A DNA stretch of 64,000 nucleotides from Vibrio pelagius (GCF_024347575.1 NZ_AP025504.1:62001-126000); one strand, 5' to 3'; shown: positions 1-9,451, counted from the stretch's first letter. A program made the numbers and translations. The notes: a model not told the origin generated them from the letters alone.

Positions 1-2
1 CT

Positions 3-1421
3 GCTTGTCCTGCGGGCATCGCTCATACCTATATGGCTGCTGAGTATTTGGAAAAAGCGGGTAAGAAGCTGGGTTACAACGTTCATGTTGAGAAGCAGGG
101 CGCTAATGGTATCGAAGACCGCTTAACTGCTGACCAGCTTAATAATGCCGTTGCTTGTGTCTTCGCAGCCGAAGTCGCAATCAAAGAGCTTGATCGCTTT
201 AACGGTATCCCACGAGTAGAAACTCCGGTAGCAGAGCCGATTAAACACGCTGAGCGCATTTTAAATGACGCGATTGATGAATCTAAAAATGGCAATGGCG
301 CTGATCGCACCGTGGCAACAGATGATAAGCCGAAGAAATTGCCACTTAAAACTGAGCTCAAGCAAGCGCTTCTTTCAGGTATCTCTTACGCTGTTCCCCT
401 AATCGTTGCTGGTGGTACTGTTCTGGCAGTCGCTGTTCTTATCGCTCAAATTTTTGACCTGCAAGAGCTGTACGCAACCAAAGACTCTTGGTTATGGATG
501 TACCGCAAATTAGGTGGTGGCTTGTTAGGTACATTGATGGTACCAGTACTAGCAGCTTACACAGCATACTCCCTAGCAGATAAACCTGCATTAGGCCCGG
601 GTTTCGCAGCGGGTATCGCGGCTAACCTCATCGGTTCAGGTTTCCTTGGTGGTGTTGTTGGTGGTTTGATTGCCGGTTACGTTATGCGCTGGGTGAAAGA
701 AAATGTTCGCCTAAGCCCTGCATTCAACGGCTTTCTGACCTTCTACCTATACCCGGTGATCGGCACATTAGTGGCGGGCTCTTTGATGCTCTTTGTTATC
801 GGTAAACCGGTAGCATTGCTCAACCAAGGTTTGACTGATTGGCTAAACGGCATGTCGGGTACTAACGCTCTACTACTAGGCGCAATCATCGGTCTATTCG
901 TATCGTTCGACTTGGGCGGCCCAGTTAACAAAGCGGCTTACGCATTCTGTTTAGGTGCGATGGCAAACGGTGTTTATGGTCCTTATGCAATTTTCGGCTC
1001 GGTTAAGATGGTATCTGCGTTCACGGTAACAGCATCTACTCTTATTGCTCCGCGTCTGTTTAAAGATTTCGAGATTGAAACAGGTAAGTCTACTTGGTTA
1101 CTTGGTCTAGCGGGTATTACAGAAGGTGCGATTCCAATGGCGATTGAAGATCCAATCCGTGTTATCGGCTCGTTCCTACTGGGTTCTGTCGTTACAGGTG
1201 CAATGATTGGTGCGGCAGGTATCGGTCTATCAACCCCGGGTGCAGGTATCTTCTCTATCTTCCTACTTCATGACGCTGGTTTAGGTGCATTCTCTGCCGC
1301 AGCAATTTGGTTCGGCGCAGCACTTATCGGTACGATTATTTCAACAATTACTCTTCTGGTATGGCGAGGCCACGCTGTAAAAAAGGGTAAGTTTGAAGTG
1401 CAAACCGCAGCACAAAACTAA
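3..1421 (+). CDS. mngA: PTS EIIBC permease, mannosylglycerate-type (5' truncated)
   Basis: The reading frame is open from the first complete codon, so the gene begins before the window. The visible protein starts at the fructose-family EIIB active site (ACPAGIAHTYMAAE), whose cysteine is the phosphorylated residue. The rest of EIIB follows, then a linker near residue 90 and a hydrophobic EIIC domain of about 330 residues with a conserved proline/glycine-rich core. PTS EIIC proteins import and phosphorylate a sugar at the inner membrane. The fructose-type domain alone does not give the substrate. The neighbouring mngB, glycerate kinase and manA genes point to 2-O-alpha-mannosyl-D-glycerate, as for E. 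coli MngA. Whether EIIA is fused at the missing N-terminus cannot be seen. Confidence 0.85.
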   Translation, partial: ACPAGIAHTYMAAEYLEKAGKKLGYNVHVEKQGANGIEDRLTADQLNNAVACVFAAEVAIKELDRFNGIPRVETPVAEPIKHAERILNDAIDESKNGNGADRTVATDDKPKKLPLKTELKQALLSGISYAVPLIVAGGTVLAVAVLIAQIFDLQELYATKDSWLWMYRKLGGGLLGTLMVPVLAAYTAYSLADKPALGPGFAAGIAANLIGSGFLGGVVGGLIAGYVMRWVKENVRLSPAFNGFLTFYLYPVIGTLVAGSLMLFVIGKPVALLNQGLTDWLNGMSGTNALLLGAIIGLFVSFDLGGPVNKAAYAFCLGAMANGVYGPYAIFGSVKMVSAFTVTASTLIAPRLFKDFEIETGKSTWLLGLAGITEGAIPMAIEDPIRVIGSFLLGSVVTGAMIGAAGIGLSTPGAGIFSIFLLHDAGLGAFSAAAIWFGAALIGTIISTITLLVWRGHAVKKGKFEVQTAAQN

Positions 1422-1430
1422 CTAAATTCT

Positions 1431-1448
1431 GAGTTAACTCCTTAACTC
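1431..1448 (+). other. Intercistronic hairpin mngA-mngB
   Basis: A perfect 7-bp inverted repeat (GAGTTAA / TTAACTC) with a 4-nt loop lies 10 nt after the mngA stop. It has no T-run, so it is not a standard terminator. It could protect or process the mRNA. The remaining 180 bases to mngB show no other clear signal. Confidence 0.4.
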
Positions 1449-1630
1449 ACTCAATAAATATAACGAACAACACTGGCTGTCCTAATTTCTGTGCTCCTAA
1501 CGTTTTATTCACACAGAATCTGGGCGTGGATTCTTGCACCCTAAATTTAGTGGCAGCCAGTTTTAACCCCTTGAAAATTTTAAAAATTAGCGGTTTTGAG
1601 TGTCGAATCCGCAAACTTAGGTAAATCACT

Positions 1631-4270
1631 ATGACTACATCACGCGTTCATATTACTCCACACATGCACTGGGATCGTGAATGGTATTTCACTACTGAAG
1701 AGTCGCGCATTCTTCTCGTGAACAACATGGAAGAGATCATGCAGCGTCTTGAGAACGACCCAGAGTACAAGTACTACGTACTCGATGGTCAAACAGCGGT
1801 GCTGGAAGATTACTTTGCTATCAAGCCAGAGAATAAAGCGCGCGTAAAAGCACTGGCAGAAGCAGGTAAGTTGATCGTGGGCCCTTGGTACTCTCAGACT
1901 GACACTATGCAAGTTTCAGGTGAGTCTATCGTTCGTAACATGATGTATGGACTACGTGATTGCCTAGAACTAGGTGAGCCAATGAAGATCGGTTATCTAC
2001 CGGATTCATTCTCAATGAGCTCGCAATTGCCTATGATCTACAATGGCTTTGATATTGATACTGCTATGTTCTGGCGCGGCTGTTCTGAGCGTCACGGTAC
2101 CAATAAGACAGAATTTCTGTGGCAATCAAACGATGGCTCAGAAGTGATGGCGCAAGTGCTTCCTTTGGGATACGCAATTGGTAAATATCTGCCTCAAGAC
2201 GAAGAAGGCCTGCGTGCGCGTTTAGACAAATACTTCCCAGTATTAGAGAAGCCATCGGTAACGAAAGACATCTTATTGCCAAACGGTCACGACCAGATGC
2301 CTATTCAAAAAGACATCTTTGAAGTAATGGATAAGCTGCGTGAAGTCTACCCGGATCGCGAGTTCATGATGAGCCGCTTTGAAGAGGTATTCGATCGCAT
2401 CCGTGAAGAGCGTGACAACCTAGATATCATCAAAGGTGAATTTAATGACGGCAAGTACATGCGTGTTCACCGCACGATCTCTTCAACTCGTATGGACATC
2501 AAACTGATTCATGCTGAAGTTGAGAACAAGATAGTGAATATCCTCGAGCCACTAGCATCAATCGCATGGTCACTGGGCTTTGAATACCACCACGGCCTTA
2601 TCGAGAAAATGTGGAAAGAGAGCATGAAGAACCACGCTCATGACTCGATTGGTTGCTGTTGTTCAGACAAAGTACACGCTGAGATCCTAAACCGCTACAT
2701 CCTAGCGGACGACATGGCATCAAACCTAATCAACTTCTACAAACGTAAGATTGTTGACCACATGCCTGCACGTGAAGGTTGCGACAAGTTGGCGTTCTTC
2801 AACTTGTCTCCTTATGAGCGTGAAGAGGTTATCAATACAACGATTACGATTCGCGCAAACGAGTTCAATATCTTTGATGAAAATGGCAACCAAGTTGAAT
2901 ACTACATTCAAGATCAACATGTGATTGACCCAGGCAAGATCGACCGTCAGATCGTTCACTACGGAAACTACGACCCGTTCATTGAATATGACATTCAAAT
3001 TAAACGTGCTGTACCAGCAATGGGTTACACCACGCTACATATCGAAGGCAATACAAAGGGCAGCAACATCGTTGCTGAGCAAAAAGATTACCTACTAGAG
3101 AACGAATTCTACCGCATCAATGTCAACGACAACGGCACGCTATCGGTTTTCGACAAAGAAACAGAGATGTTGTTTGACCAAGTACTTCGCGTAGAAGACG
3201 GTTCAGACGATGGTGATGAGTACGATTACTCGCCATCTCGCCAAGAATGGCTGCTGTATTCAGATGAGTTCAAAGCAGAAACCAGCATTAAACACGAAGG
3301 TTTCCAATCTGTAGCAACTATCAAACTACGCATGAACGTGCCCGCGAACCTACAAGAGCGTGAAGAGCGCACTGGCCAAAACGGCTTCGTCGATGTTGAT
3401 TGCCAAGTAGTATTGAAACAAGGCTCTCGCCGTATTGAAGTTCGTATGGAACTAGATAACCAAGCGGATGATCACCGTGTTCGTGTTCTAGTACCAACGC
3501 CATTCGTTTCTGAAAATGTCGTTGCTGATAACCAGTTCGGCTTGATTACTCGCCCAACGAACGATCCAGCAATGGCGGTTTGGGAAGAAGAGAAATGGAA
3601 GGAAGCGCCAGTACCGGTTTACCAACTAATGAACTTCGCTGCTGTTGAAAACACCACGGGTGGTATGGCGTTGATGACCAATGGTCTACGTGAGTTTGAA
3701 GTTATCTCAAGCAAAGGCAATGAAGAGCGCGATACATTTGCTCTAACTCTACTGCGCGGTGTTGGCGTACTGGGTAAAGAAGAGCTTCTGCTTCGCCCTG
3801 GTCGTCCTTCAGGCATCAAGATCCCAACACCAGATTCACAAACACGCGGCAAAATCGTATGTGAGTTTGCGCTGTTTGGCTTCGCGGGGAACCACATCGA
3901 TGCAAACATCATGGCGGAAGCTCGTGACAATGTCACACCTATCGAGTGCTACAACAAGATTCCATACAACGCGATGAAGCTAAACGTTGGCGAACAGGAT
4001 AAGCCTTTGACGTACTCACTACTAAGCAAAGAGCAAAAGGGCGCGGTGTTGAGTGTACTTAAGAAAGCTGAAGACGAAGATGCGTTGATTCTCCGTGTTT
4101 ACAACCCTGCCGAATCGGGTGAAGTAGAAGACAAGATTGAGTTTACTCAACCTGTGACTTCTTGGCTTGAAACGAGTATGGACGAACGAGTTCGCGATAC
4201 TCAAGTGGAAGCTCAAACCTTTGGCTCTCTAAAAGCCTGTCAGGCGAAATCATTCCAAGTGAAATTCTAA
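1631..4270 (+). CDS. mngB: Alpha-mannosidase, GH38 (mannosylglycerate hydrolase)
   Basis: The 879-residue length matches E. coli MngB (877). The GH38 N-terminal catalytic motif HMHWDREW is at residues 11-18 and supplies metal-binding H and D. The family nucleophile segment ([13 protein letters not shown]) has its aspartate at about residue 125. The C-terminal two thirds fit the GH38 middle and beta-sandwich domains. The enzyme is cytoplasmic. In the known pathway it hydrolyses phosphorylated mannosylglycerate from the PTS to mannose-6-phosphate and glycerate, and the two downstream genes use exactly these products. No signal peptide is present. The start is a clean ATG about 200 bases after mngA, in the same direction. 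Confidence 0.9.
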   Translation: MTTSRVHITPHMHWDREWYFTTEESRILLVNNMEEIMQRLENDPEYKYYVLDGQTAVLEDYFAIKPENKARVKALAEAGKLIVGPWYSQTDTMQVSGESIVRNMMYGLRDCLELGEPMKIGYLPDSFSMSSQLPMIYNGFDIDTAMFWRGCSERHGTNKTEFLWQSNDGSEVMAQVLPLGYAIGKYLPQDEEGLRARLDKYFPVLEKPSVTKDILLPNGHDQMPIQKDIFEVMDKLREVYPDREFMMSRFEEVFDRIREERDNLDIIKGEFNDGKYMRVHRTISSTRMDIKLIHAEVENKIVNILEPLASIAWSLGFEYHHGLIEKMWKESMKNHAHDSIGCCCSDKVHAEILNRYILADDMASNLINFYKRKIVDHMPAREGCDKLAFFNLSPYEREEVINTTITIRANEFNIFDENGNQVEYYIQDQHVIDPGKIDRQIVHYGNYDPFIEYDIQIKRAVPAMGYTTLHIEGNTKGSNIVAEQKDYLLENEFYRINVNDNGTLSVFDKETEMLFDQVLRVEDGSDDGDEYDYSPSRQEWLLYSDEFKAETSIKHEGFQSVATIKLRMNVPANLQEREERTGQNGFVDVDCQVVLKQGSRRIEVRMELDNQADDHRVRVLVPTPFVSENVVADNQFGLITRPTNDPAMAVWEEEKWKEAPVPVYQLMNFAAVENTTGGMALMTNGLREFEVISSKGNEERDTFALTLLRGVGVLGKEELLLRPGRPSGIKIPTPDSQTRGKIVCEFALFGFAGNHIDANIMAEARDNVTPIECYNKIPYNAMKLNVGEQDKPLTYSLLSKEQKGAVLSVLKKAEDEDALILRVYNPAESGEVEDKIEFTQPVTSWLETSMDERVRDTQVEAQTFGSLKACQAKSFQVKF

Positions 4271-4277
4271 CTTAAGG

Positions 4278-4304
4278 TACTCCGCCCAGGTGTTGGGCGG
4301 AGTA
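4278..4304 (+). other. Intercistronic hairpin mngB-glycerate kinase
   Basis: A perfect 11-bp stem (TACTCCGCCCA / TGGGCGGAGTA) with a 5-nt loop fills most of the 45-base gap. No T-run follows, and the next ATG is 12 bases away. It is better read as a stabilising or translation-tuning hairpin than as a terminator. Confidence 0.5.
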
Positions 4305-4315
4305 GGTGAACGACG

Positions 4316-5479
4316 ATGAAAATTGTTATTGCTCCTGATTCATTCAAAGAATCCCTAACAGCAAAGCAGGTATGTGAAAGCATTGAGGCTGGGTTTCGCC
4401 AAGTATTTCCTTGTGCAGAGTATGTTCACTTACCGTTAGCTGATGGTGGAGAAGGAACGGTTGATGTTCTGTTGCAAGGGCTTGAAGGTGAGTTGCACAT
4501 ATCAACAGTAACGGGACCACTCGGCGAACCTGTTCAAGCAAGCTGGGCGTTACTTAATGGTGACAAGTCAAACGGAGAGAAAACAGCACTGATTGAATTC
4601 GCTGCTGCTTCAGGTCTTGACCTCATTACACCACAGCAGCGAGACGTTCAGCGAGCAACCAGCTTTGGTACAGGGGAACTGATCAAACAAGCATTAGATT
4701 GTGGTGTAGATAAGATCTTACTTGGCTTAGGTGGTAGTGCCACGAATGATGCGGGGGCGGGTATCGTTCAAGCATTAGGGGCGAGATTACTGGATACGAA
4801 CGGTTGTGAATTACAACCGGGTGGTGCTGCGTTGAGTGATATCGCAAAGATAGATCTTTCAAACCTTCACCCTCGCTGTAGCACGGTTGAGTTTATCGTT
4901 GCTTGCGACGTAGATAATCCATTGACTGGCCCTAATGGAGCAAGCCACGTCTTTGGACCGCAGAAAGGAGCAACAGCGGAACTTGTCGAAACGTTGGATG
5001 CAGCCATTGAACAGTTTGCTTTGGTTGTGAAATCAGAGAGTGGGAAAGATCATCGTGAGCGTATGGGATTTGGAGCCGCTGGTGGCGCACCTCTAGGGCT
5101 ATCTTTGCTGTTTGATATTCACATCAAACAGGGCATTGAGATGGTTTTGGACACGCTAAATGCTGACAAAGTGCTCGAAGATACAGACCTTGTTATTACT
5201 GGGGAAGGCCAAATGGATAATCAAACCTTACAAGGTAAGACGCCATTTGGAATCGCCAGACGCGCGCAAAGTAGATGCATTCCGACGATCGGTATTGCTG
5301 GCTCATTAGGTCAAGAAATCGATGAGTTATACCAAGTCATCAACAGCACCTTTGGCACTGTACGTTCACCGCAACCTTTAGAACAAGTTTTATCAGAAGC
5401 GAGTCGCAACCTAACTCGCACTGCCCGCAACATCGCAGCCACGCTCAAGCTTGGCAGCCAGATTTTTAATGAGAAGTAA
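4316..5479 (+). CDS. Glycerate kinase (GarK/GlxK family)
   Basis: The 387-residue protein starts with the family signature MKIVIAPDSFKESLTA. It carries the glycine-rich GLGGSATNDAG motif near residue 140 and the VITGEGQMDNQTLQGKTPFG motif near residue 295, both hallmarks of this family. It phosphorylates glycerate with ATP, sending the glycerate half of mannosylglycerate into lower glycolysis. The E. coli relatives make 2-phosphoglycerate, and the position here is inferred from family. The gene is followed 2 bases later by manA, so the two are probably translationally coupled. Confidence 0.9.
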   Translation: MKIVIAPDSFKESLTAKQVCESIEAGFRQVFPCAEYVHLPLADGGEGTVDVLLQGLEGELHISTVTGPLGEPVQASWALLNGDKSNGEKTALIEFAAASGLDLITPQQRDVQRATSFGTGELIKQALDCGVDKILLGLGGSATNDAGAGIVQALGARLLDTNGCELQPGGAALSDIAKIDLSNLHPRCSTVEFIVACDVDNPLTGPNGASHVFGPQKGATAELVETLDAAIEQFALVVKSESGKDHRERMGFGAAGGAPLGLSLLFDIHIKQGIEMVLDTLNADKVLEDTDLVITGEGQMDNQTLQGKTPFGIARRAQSRCIPTIGIAGSLGQEIDELYQVINSTFGTVRSPQPLEQVLSEASRNLTRTARNIAATLKLGSQIFNEK

Positions 5480-5481
5480 TT

Positions 5482-6669
5482 ATGTCTCTATTTAAACTCG
5501 ACAATGTTATTCAAAACTACGCATGGGGCAGTAAAGACTCCATTAATCAATTGTTTGGTATTGTAAATCCTAATCAAGAACCACAAGCTGAGATCTGGAT
5601 GGGAGCTCACCCAAATGGTTGTTCGAAGGTCGATGACACAGGGGAAGCTCTCTCTCACGTGATTGATGAGAATAAGATTGATGTCTTAGGTGGGTACACC
5701 GCAGCTCGATTTGGTGAGTTACCTTTCCTATTTAAGGTGCTGGCTGCGGAAACACCCTTGTCTATTCAAGTTCACCCAAACAAGCGTAAATCTGAAATAG
5801 GCTTCGAGCGTGAGAATGCACTGGGTATTCCACTGAATGCGGCTAACCGTAACTACAAAGATCCAAACCACAAACCTGAGTTGGTTTATGCACTGACGTT
5901 TTACAAGGCGATGAATGGATTCAGACCGATTGAGGACATTATTGCTCTGTTTGAAGAGGCTGATATTCCGTCGCTAGCGATTGAGTTAAACGTTCTTAAA
6001 ACCAATGCCGACAGCGATTCATTGAAAGCATTCTTTACCGCGATCATGTCGTTAGAAGGTGAAAAGAAAGAAACGGCGTTACAGGAATTGTACGCGGCAC
6101 ATCGACGTCCGGCTAAGACGGTAATGGGCCGAGAAGCTTTGCAATACAGCCAAGACTTTAAACAGCACTACCCAGGAGACATCGGTTTGTTTGCGCCATT
6201 GATGTTAAACACGGTTGAACTTGCACCGGGCGAAGCTATGTTTTTGTTTGCGGAAACACCGCACGCTTATGTTCAGGGTACTGGTTTAGAGATCATGGCT
6301 AGCTCCGACAATGTTCTGCGGGCAGGTTTAACGCCAAAGTATATTGATGTGCCAGAGCTGATTGACAACACTATTTTTGAGCCTATCAAGCCGCAAGACA
6401 TCCGCCTCAAGCCAGTGCTAAAAGAGGGCAAAATGAGTTATCCAATTCCAGTGGATGATTTTGGTTTTGATATATTATCTGCTACAGATGAAAGTAAATC
6501 TCAGTATCTTCGTAGCGCGGAAATCCTGTTCTGTGTGGAAGGGGAAGCGACGGTGACTTCAGAAGGGCAAAGCATCACATTGAAGCCGGGAGAGTCGGTT
6601 TTTGTGAGTAACAATTCAAGTGTTTACCAATATCAAGGGAATGGTATCTTGGCTCGTGCTTTCAACTAA
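5482..6669 (+). CDS. manA: Mannose-6-phosphate isomerase, class I
   Basis: The 395-residue protein matches the usual ManA length. Zinc ligands of type I isomerases are visible: Q96 and H98 in QVHPNK, E133 in KPELVYAL, and a later histidine in ETPHAYVQGTG. It interconverts mannose-6-phosphate and fructose-6-phosphate in the cytoplasm. As the last gene of this operon it handles the mannose half released by MngB. A vibrio may well carry another manA for cell-wall sugars, so this copy may be pathway-specific, which is inference. Confidence 0.93.
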   Translation: MSLFKLDNVIQNYAWGSKDSINQLFGIVNPNQEPQAEIWMGAHPNGCSKVDDTGEALSHVIDENKIDVLGGYTAARFGELPFLFKVLAAETPLSIQVHPNKRKSEIGFERENALGIPLNAANRNYKDPNHKPELVYALTFYKAMNGFRPIEDIIALFEEADIPSLAIELNVLKTNADSDSLKAFFTAIMSLEGEKKETALQELYAAHRRPAKTVMGREALQYSQDFKQHYPGDIGLFAPLMLNTVELAPGEAMFLFAETPHAYVQGTGLEIMASSDNVLRAGLTPKYIDVPELIDNTIFEPIKPQDIRLKPVLKEGKMSYPIPVDDFGFDILSATDESKSQYLRSAEILFCVEGEATVTSEGQSITLKPGESVFVSNNSSVYQYQGNGILARAFN

Positions 6670-6789
6670 TGCCCCCGTGTTAGCTAAAAAGCAATGAGAT
6701 ATCAGAGCGTTATTTAGTCATAGTTACGCTCAATATGGGTTTGATGGTTGCAATAGAGCTGTTATAAGCAGTCACAAAGTTTGACCATG

Positions 6790-6813
6790 CCCGCCGTAGT
6801 TGGCGGGTTTTTT
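6790..6813 (+). terminator. Rho-independent terminator after manA
   Basis: CCCGCC, a 6-nt loop and GGCGGG are followed by six T's. It ends the mannosylglycerate operon. Confidence 0.85.
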
Positions 6814-6842
6814 CGTTATGAATAAAAATCACAAGTCCTTAA

Positions 6843-6871
6843 AACGACAAAACCCCGTCATAGGGACAGGG
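6843..6871 (-). terminator. Terminator of the monooxygenase gene
   Basis: On the minus strand a 7-bp stem with one G-T pair (CCCTGTC / GACGGGG) is followed by TTTT. It lies about 30 bases after the stop codon at 6900. Confidence 0.65.
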
Positions 6872-6899
6872 CATTCTAAAGTCGTGGGACGTTGGGTGT

Positions 6900-7190
6900 T
6901 TAAGCGACGTGCGTCATTTTATTGATAACAAATGACTCAACGAAACCTTCCGTCGCTGCAAGGTAATCTGCGATATGTTGGCTGTCTAAATGCTGTTCTA
7001 GTAGAGCTTCAGATTCCCAATTTTCGTGAAAAACGAAGTAAGCAGGGTTGTCGTTGTCTTGATGTAGATCGTAACTGATACAACCTTCTTCTACGCGAGT
7101 TGGCTCGATTAATTTGATCAGTTCAGATTTAACTAGGTCGATGCGGTCTTGTTTTGCGGTGATAGTTGCAATAATAGTTAGCTTGCTCAT
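6900..7190 (-). CDS. ABM-fold putative quinol monooxygenase (YgiN-like)
   Basis: This 96-residue protein has the antibiotic-biosynthesis-monooxygenase pattern. It has an N-terminal strand (LTIIATITAKQD), then EEGCISYDLHQDNDNPAYFVFHENWES, then a helix ending in DSQHIADYL. The family forms small dimeric ferredoxin-like barrels. Members such as YgiN act on quinols without a cofactor, but the substrate here cannot be read. A good ribosome site (AAAAAGA) precedes the ATG. The gene stands alone, between two terminators. Confidence 0.8.
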   Translation of the reverse strand: MSKLTIIATITAKQDRIDLVKSELIKLIEPTRVEEGCISYDLHQDNDNPAYFVFHENWESEALLEQHLDSQHIADYLAATEGFVESFVINKMTHVA

Positions 7191-7330
7191 TCTTTTTTCC
7201 TTGGTATTTCACTCGGTAAGTGCAAGTAATATAGGCAGTTTGTAGATGGAATTAAAGAGTGTCCAAATCCAATGACTATGGAATCGTGAGTCCATAATCT
7301 GATGCTCTTAAATGGAGAATCAGCGCTAAA

Positions 7331-7361
7331 TAAAAACACCCTGCTATCGAGGAGTAGGGCG
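7331..7361 (-). terminator. Terminator of the desaturase gene
   Basis: On the minus strand an imperfect stem around CGCCCT...AGGGTG is followed by TTTTTA. It lies about 30 bases after the desaturase stop. Confidence 0.6.
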
Positions 7362-7388
7362 TTTTGACTGAAGCGCTGCTTTTAAATA

Positions 7389-8531
7389 CTAAGCGTACTG
7401 TTCTACCGTTTGGACCCAATTGCGCTTCTGTTGTTCGAAGTTGAGCTTGATTTGCTGGTAACGAACTTTAAGTAATGAGTGCTCATATTTCTTAACTACG
7501 TCGTCGCGTTTGCTCTCAAGCAACTGCTTTTTCACCGCATAGTATTCATTCATGTTTGCAACAAGAGAGTCGAACTCTGCTTGCAGCTTTTCAGCAATTT
7601 GAATGTTGTCTGCTCGATGCATGATTTTCTGTTGAGTACGCTTTAACAGCATCGCAGCTTCTGCTTTCTCTATTCGTGCTTGTGGCGTTTTCTTTAATTT
7701 CGACGTTAGGCCACATAGCGACGCGCCTTTGATCAGCCACTTAGTTGGATCGTATTGCCACCAGTAAATGCCATTGCGGTAATCGTTCTCAAAAATATGG
7801 TGGAAGTTGTGGTAACCCTCGCCAAAAGTCAAAACCGCAAGAATGCCATTATCACGTGCTGTATTCTTGTCTGTGAAAGGTTGGCTACCCCAGATGTGCG
7901 CAAGTGAGTTAATAAAGAAAGTTGTGTGATGGTTAAGTACTAGGCGAACTGCACCAACCATTAGCAACATGCCAATCACGTCGCCATAGACCACGCCAAG
8001 CGCAATAGGTACGCCAAAATTCATAACAAGTGCTAACAAGATGTAGTGTTTATGCTGCCACATCACAATTTTGTCTTTTTTAAGGTCGCGACAATTTTCG
8101 TAGTCCTTGTAAATTGAAGTGTTGTAGTTACGAATCATCCAACCGATATGCGAGTACCAAAAGCCGCGTTTCGCAGAGTATGGGTCTTTGTCGTTGTTGT
8201 CGACATGCTTGTGATGTACGCGGTGATCTGAAGACCAGTGAAGGGCGCTGTTTTGAAGTGCAAATGCACCACCCAAAGCAAAAAGAAATCGTAAGCTAGA
8301 ATGTGCTTCAAACGCTTTGTGTGACCACAAACGATGGTAACCCGTTGTTATTGATAGATTACAAAAGCTAAAACAGATTGCTAACCAAACCCAATGCTCC
8401 GCTCCATAGCCGTTGTAGTAGCCATAAAGAGGGGCGGCAATCAAAGCCAAAAGCATACTAAAAGAGAAGATAAAAACATTTAACCAGATAAGAGGTGGCT
8501 TGCTATTTTGCGTTGTATTGCCAGTTGTCAT
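7389..8531 (-). CDS. Membrane acyl-CoA fatty acid desaturase (delta-9 type)
   Basis: The integral membrane desaturase carries all three histidine boxes for a di-iron site: HRLWSH at residues 66-71, HRVHH at 103-107, and HNFHH near residue 240. Hydrophobic segments lie before, between and after the boxes. Such enzymes introduce a double bond into saturated acyl chains using oxygen. The last 110 residues form a charged, probably helical tail, longer than the minimal family core. Two in-frame ATGs exist at 8537 and 8531. The inner one has the better distance to GGA upstream, so it is chosen. FabR-like operators sit just upstream, which fits control of unsaturated fatty acid synthesis. Confidence 0.88.
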   Translation of the reverse strand: MTTGNTTQNSKPPLIWLNVFIFSFSMLLALIAAPLYGYYNGYGAEHWVWLAICFSFCNLSITTGYHRLWSHKAFEAHSSLRFLFALGGAFALQNSALHWSSDHRVHHKHVDNNDKDPYSAKRGFWYSHIGWMIRNYNTSIYKDYENCRDLKKDKIVMWQHKHYILLALVMNFGVPIALGVVYGDVIGMLLMVGAVRLVLNHHTTFFINSLAHIWGSQPFTDKNTARDNGILAVLTFGEGYHNFHHIFENDYRNGIYWWQYDPTKWLIKGASLCGLTSKLKKTPQARIEKAEAAMLLKRTQQKIMHRADNIQIAEKLQAEFDSLVANMNEYYAVKKQLLESKRDDVVKKYEHSLLKVRYQQIKLNFEQQKRNWVQTVEQYA

Positions 8532-8546
8532 CAGCATATTCCATTG

Positions 8547-8564
8547 AGCGTACAGTTGTTCGCT
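8547..8564 (-). promoter_or_regulatory. FabR-like operator 1
   Basis: AGCGTACAGTTGTTCGCT is an 18-base palindrome with one mismatch. It resembles the known FabR operator of fabA/fabB. It lies about 10 bases upstream of the desaturase start codons. Recognition by FabR is inferred from motif similarity remembered from the literature, not from a matrix scan. Confidence 0.6.
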
Positions 8565-8572
8565 AGAATATC

Positions 8573-8590
8573 AGCGTACACGTGTAAGTC
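8573..8590 (-). promoter_or_regulatory. FabR-like operator 2 (weaker)
   Basis: A second AGCGTACA half-site is followed by CGTGTA, giving a perfect TACACGTGTA core. The outer right arm does not match. It begins 26 bases from the start of site 1. Confidence 0.4.
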
Positions 8591-8713
8591 AATAATCAAA
8601 GTGTAAGTACCTGTTAGTAGTCAGGCTTTAATAGTATGTTTTGCTTTAATTTTGTGTTTAAGTAGTATTAAATGTAGAAGTAATAAATAAATGGAAGTGC
8701 TAAGGGCTAATAA

Positions 8714-9253
8714 ATGGAAATTAGAGTAGCTGAATATAAAGATTACGAGCGTATCGCACAGTTACACGCAGACAGCTGGAAAATCTACTATCGTGGGATT
8801 CTTGCTGATCAATATCTAGATCACGACGTTCTAGAAGACAGATCGGTAATTTGGCAGACTCGCCTCATCAATCCACCTTTTAACCAACATGTACTGCTGC
8901 TTGAAGAGGGTGGTTTGCTTGTTGGGTTTGTATGTGCGTTTGGTAATCACAACTTCGACCGTGGTACTTTTATTGACGCTTTGCATGTCGATAACGCCTA
9001 TCGTGGTCGTGGGATTGGTAAGCGTTTATTGTCAGAGCTCTCAGAGCGACTTGAGCAATATTATGCTGATAGTGGTCTTTACTTAGAGGTGATGTCGAAG
9101 AACAAGCAGGCTATTGGTTTTTATGAGTCTATTGGTGGTAAAGAAGAGCTTGAGCAGATCTGGGACGCGCCTTGTGGCAGCAAAGTCAAAGAGAAAGTCT
9201 ACTCTTGGTCATCGCCTTCGACTTTGGCCCAGCAACTGAAAACACCTGCTTGA
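8714..9253 (+). CDS. GNAT family N-acetyltransferase
   Basis: The 179-residue protein has the GNAT acetyl-CoA motif A, VDNAYRGRGIGKRLL (R97-G-R-G-I-G102). A preceding beta strand and a C-terminal NKQAIGFYESIGG motif B are also present. It should transfer an acetyl group from acetyl-CoA to an amine, but nothing in the sequence tells the substrate. The ribosome site before the ATG is weak. The gene is monocistronic, with a strong terminator after it. Confidence 0.85.
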   Translation: MEIRVAEYKDYERIAQLHADSWKIYYRGILADQYLDHDVLEDRSVIWQTRLINPPFNQHVLLLEEGGLLVGFVCAFGNHNFDRGTFIDALHVDNAYRGRGIGKRLLSELSERLEQYYADSGLYLEVMSKNKQAIGFYESIGGKEELEQIWDAPCGSKVKEKVYSWSSPSTLAQQLKTPA

Positions 9254-9278
9254 TAAAGCTAACAAGATGATAAACGAA

Positions 9279-9306
9279 AGCCCTGAGTATTCGCTCAGGG
9301 CTTTTT
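9279..9306 (+). terminator. Rho-independent terminator after the GNAT gene
   Basis: AGCCCTGAG, a 6-nt loop and CTCAGGGCT are followed by TTTT. This marks the left edge of the AT-rich island. Confidence 0.9.
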
Positions 9307-9394
9307 GTTTTCAGCTAAAACTATCTAGTTCAGTAGGTGGTTACCATTTAGTTATACTTTACCTCTGTTAAATACTCTCTTGTTCTATGGTGAA

Positions 9395-9451
9395 TCAAAG
9401 GAGTACAAGTAATATGATTAGATCTAATCATATTACTTGTACTCACTTTGA
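9395..9451. repeat. Long perfect palindrome over a translation start
   Basis: Bases 9401-9444 are a perfect 44-base palindrome with no spacer, centred on AGATCT. Allowing one bulged A at 9445, the arms extend to 28 bp (TCAAAG pairs with CTTTGA). The left arm holds the ribosome site AAAGGAG (9397-9403) and the ATG (9414) of the small ORF that follows, so the mRNA could fold the start shut. No T-run follows. Confidence 0.9.

Noticed and set aside
1447..1629. 60-codon minus-strand frame between mngA and mngB
   Set aside because: It has no ribosome site and no recognisable protein features, and it lies within an operon spacer.
3619..3936. 105-codon minus-strand frame inside mngB
   Set aside because: It is a shadow of the mannosidase gene, without a start signal.
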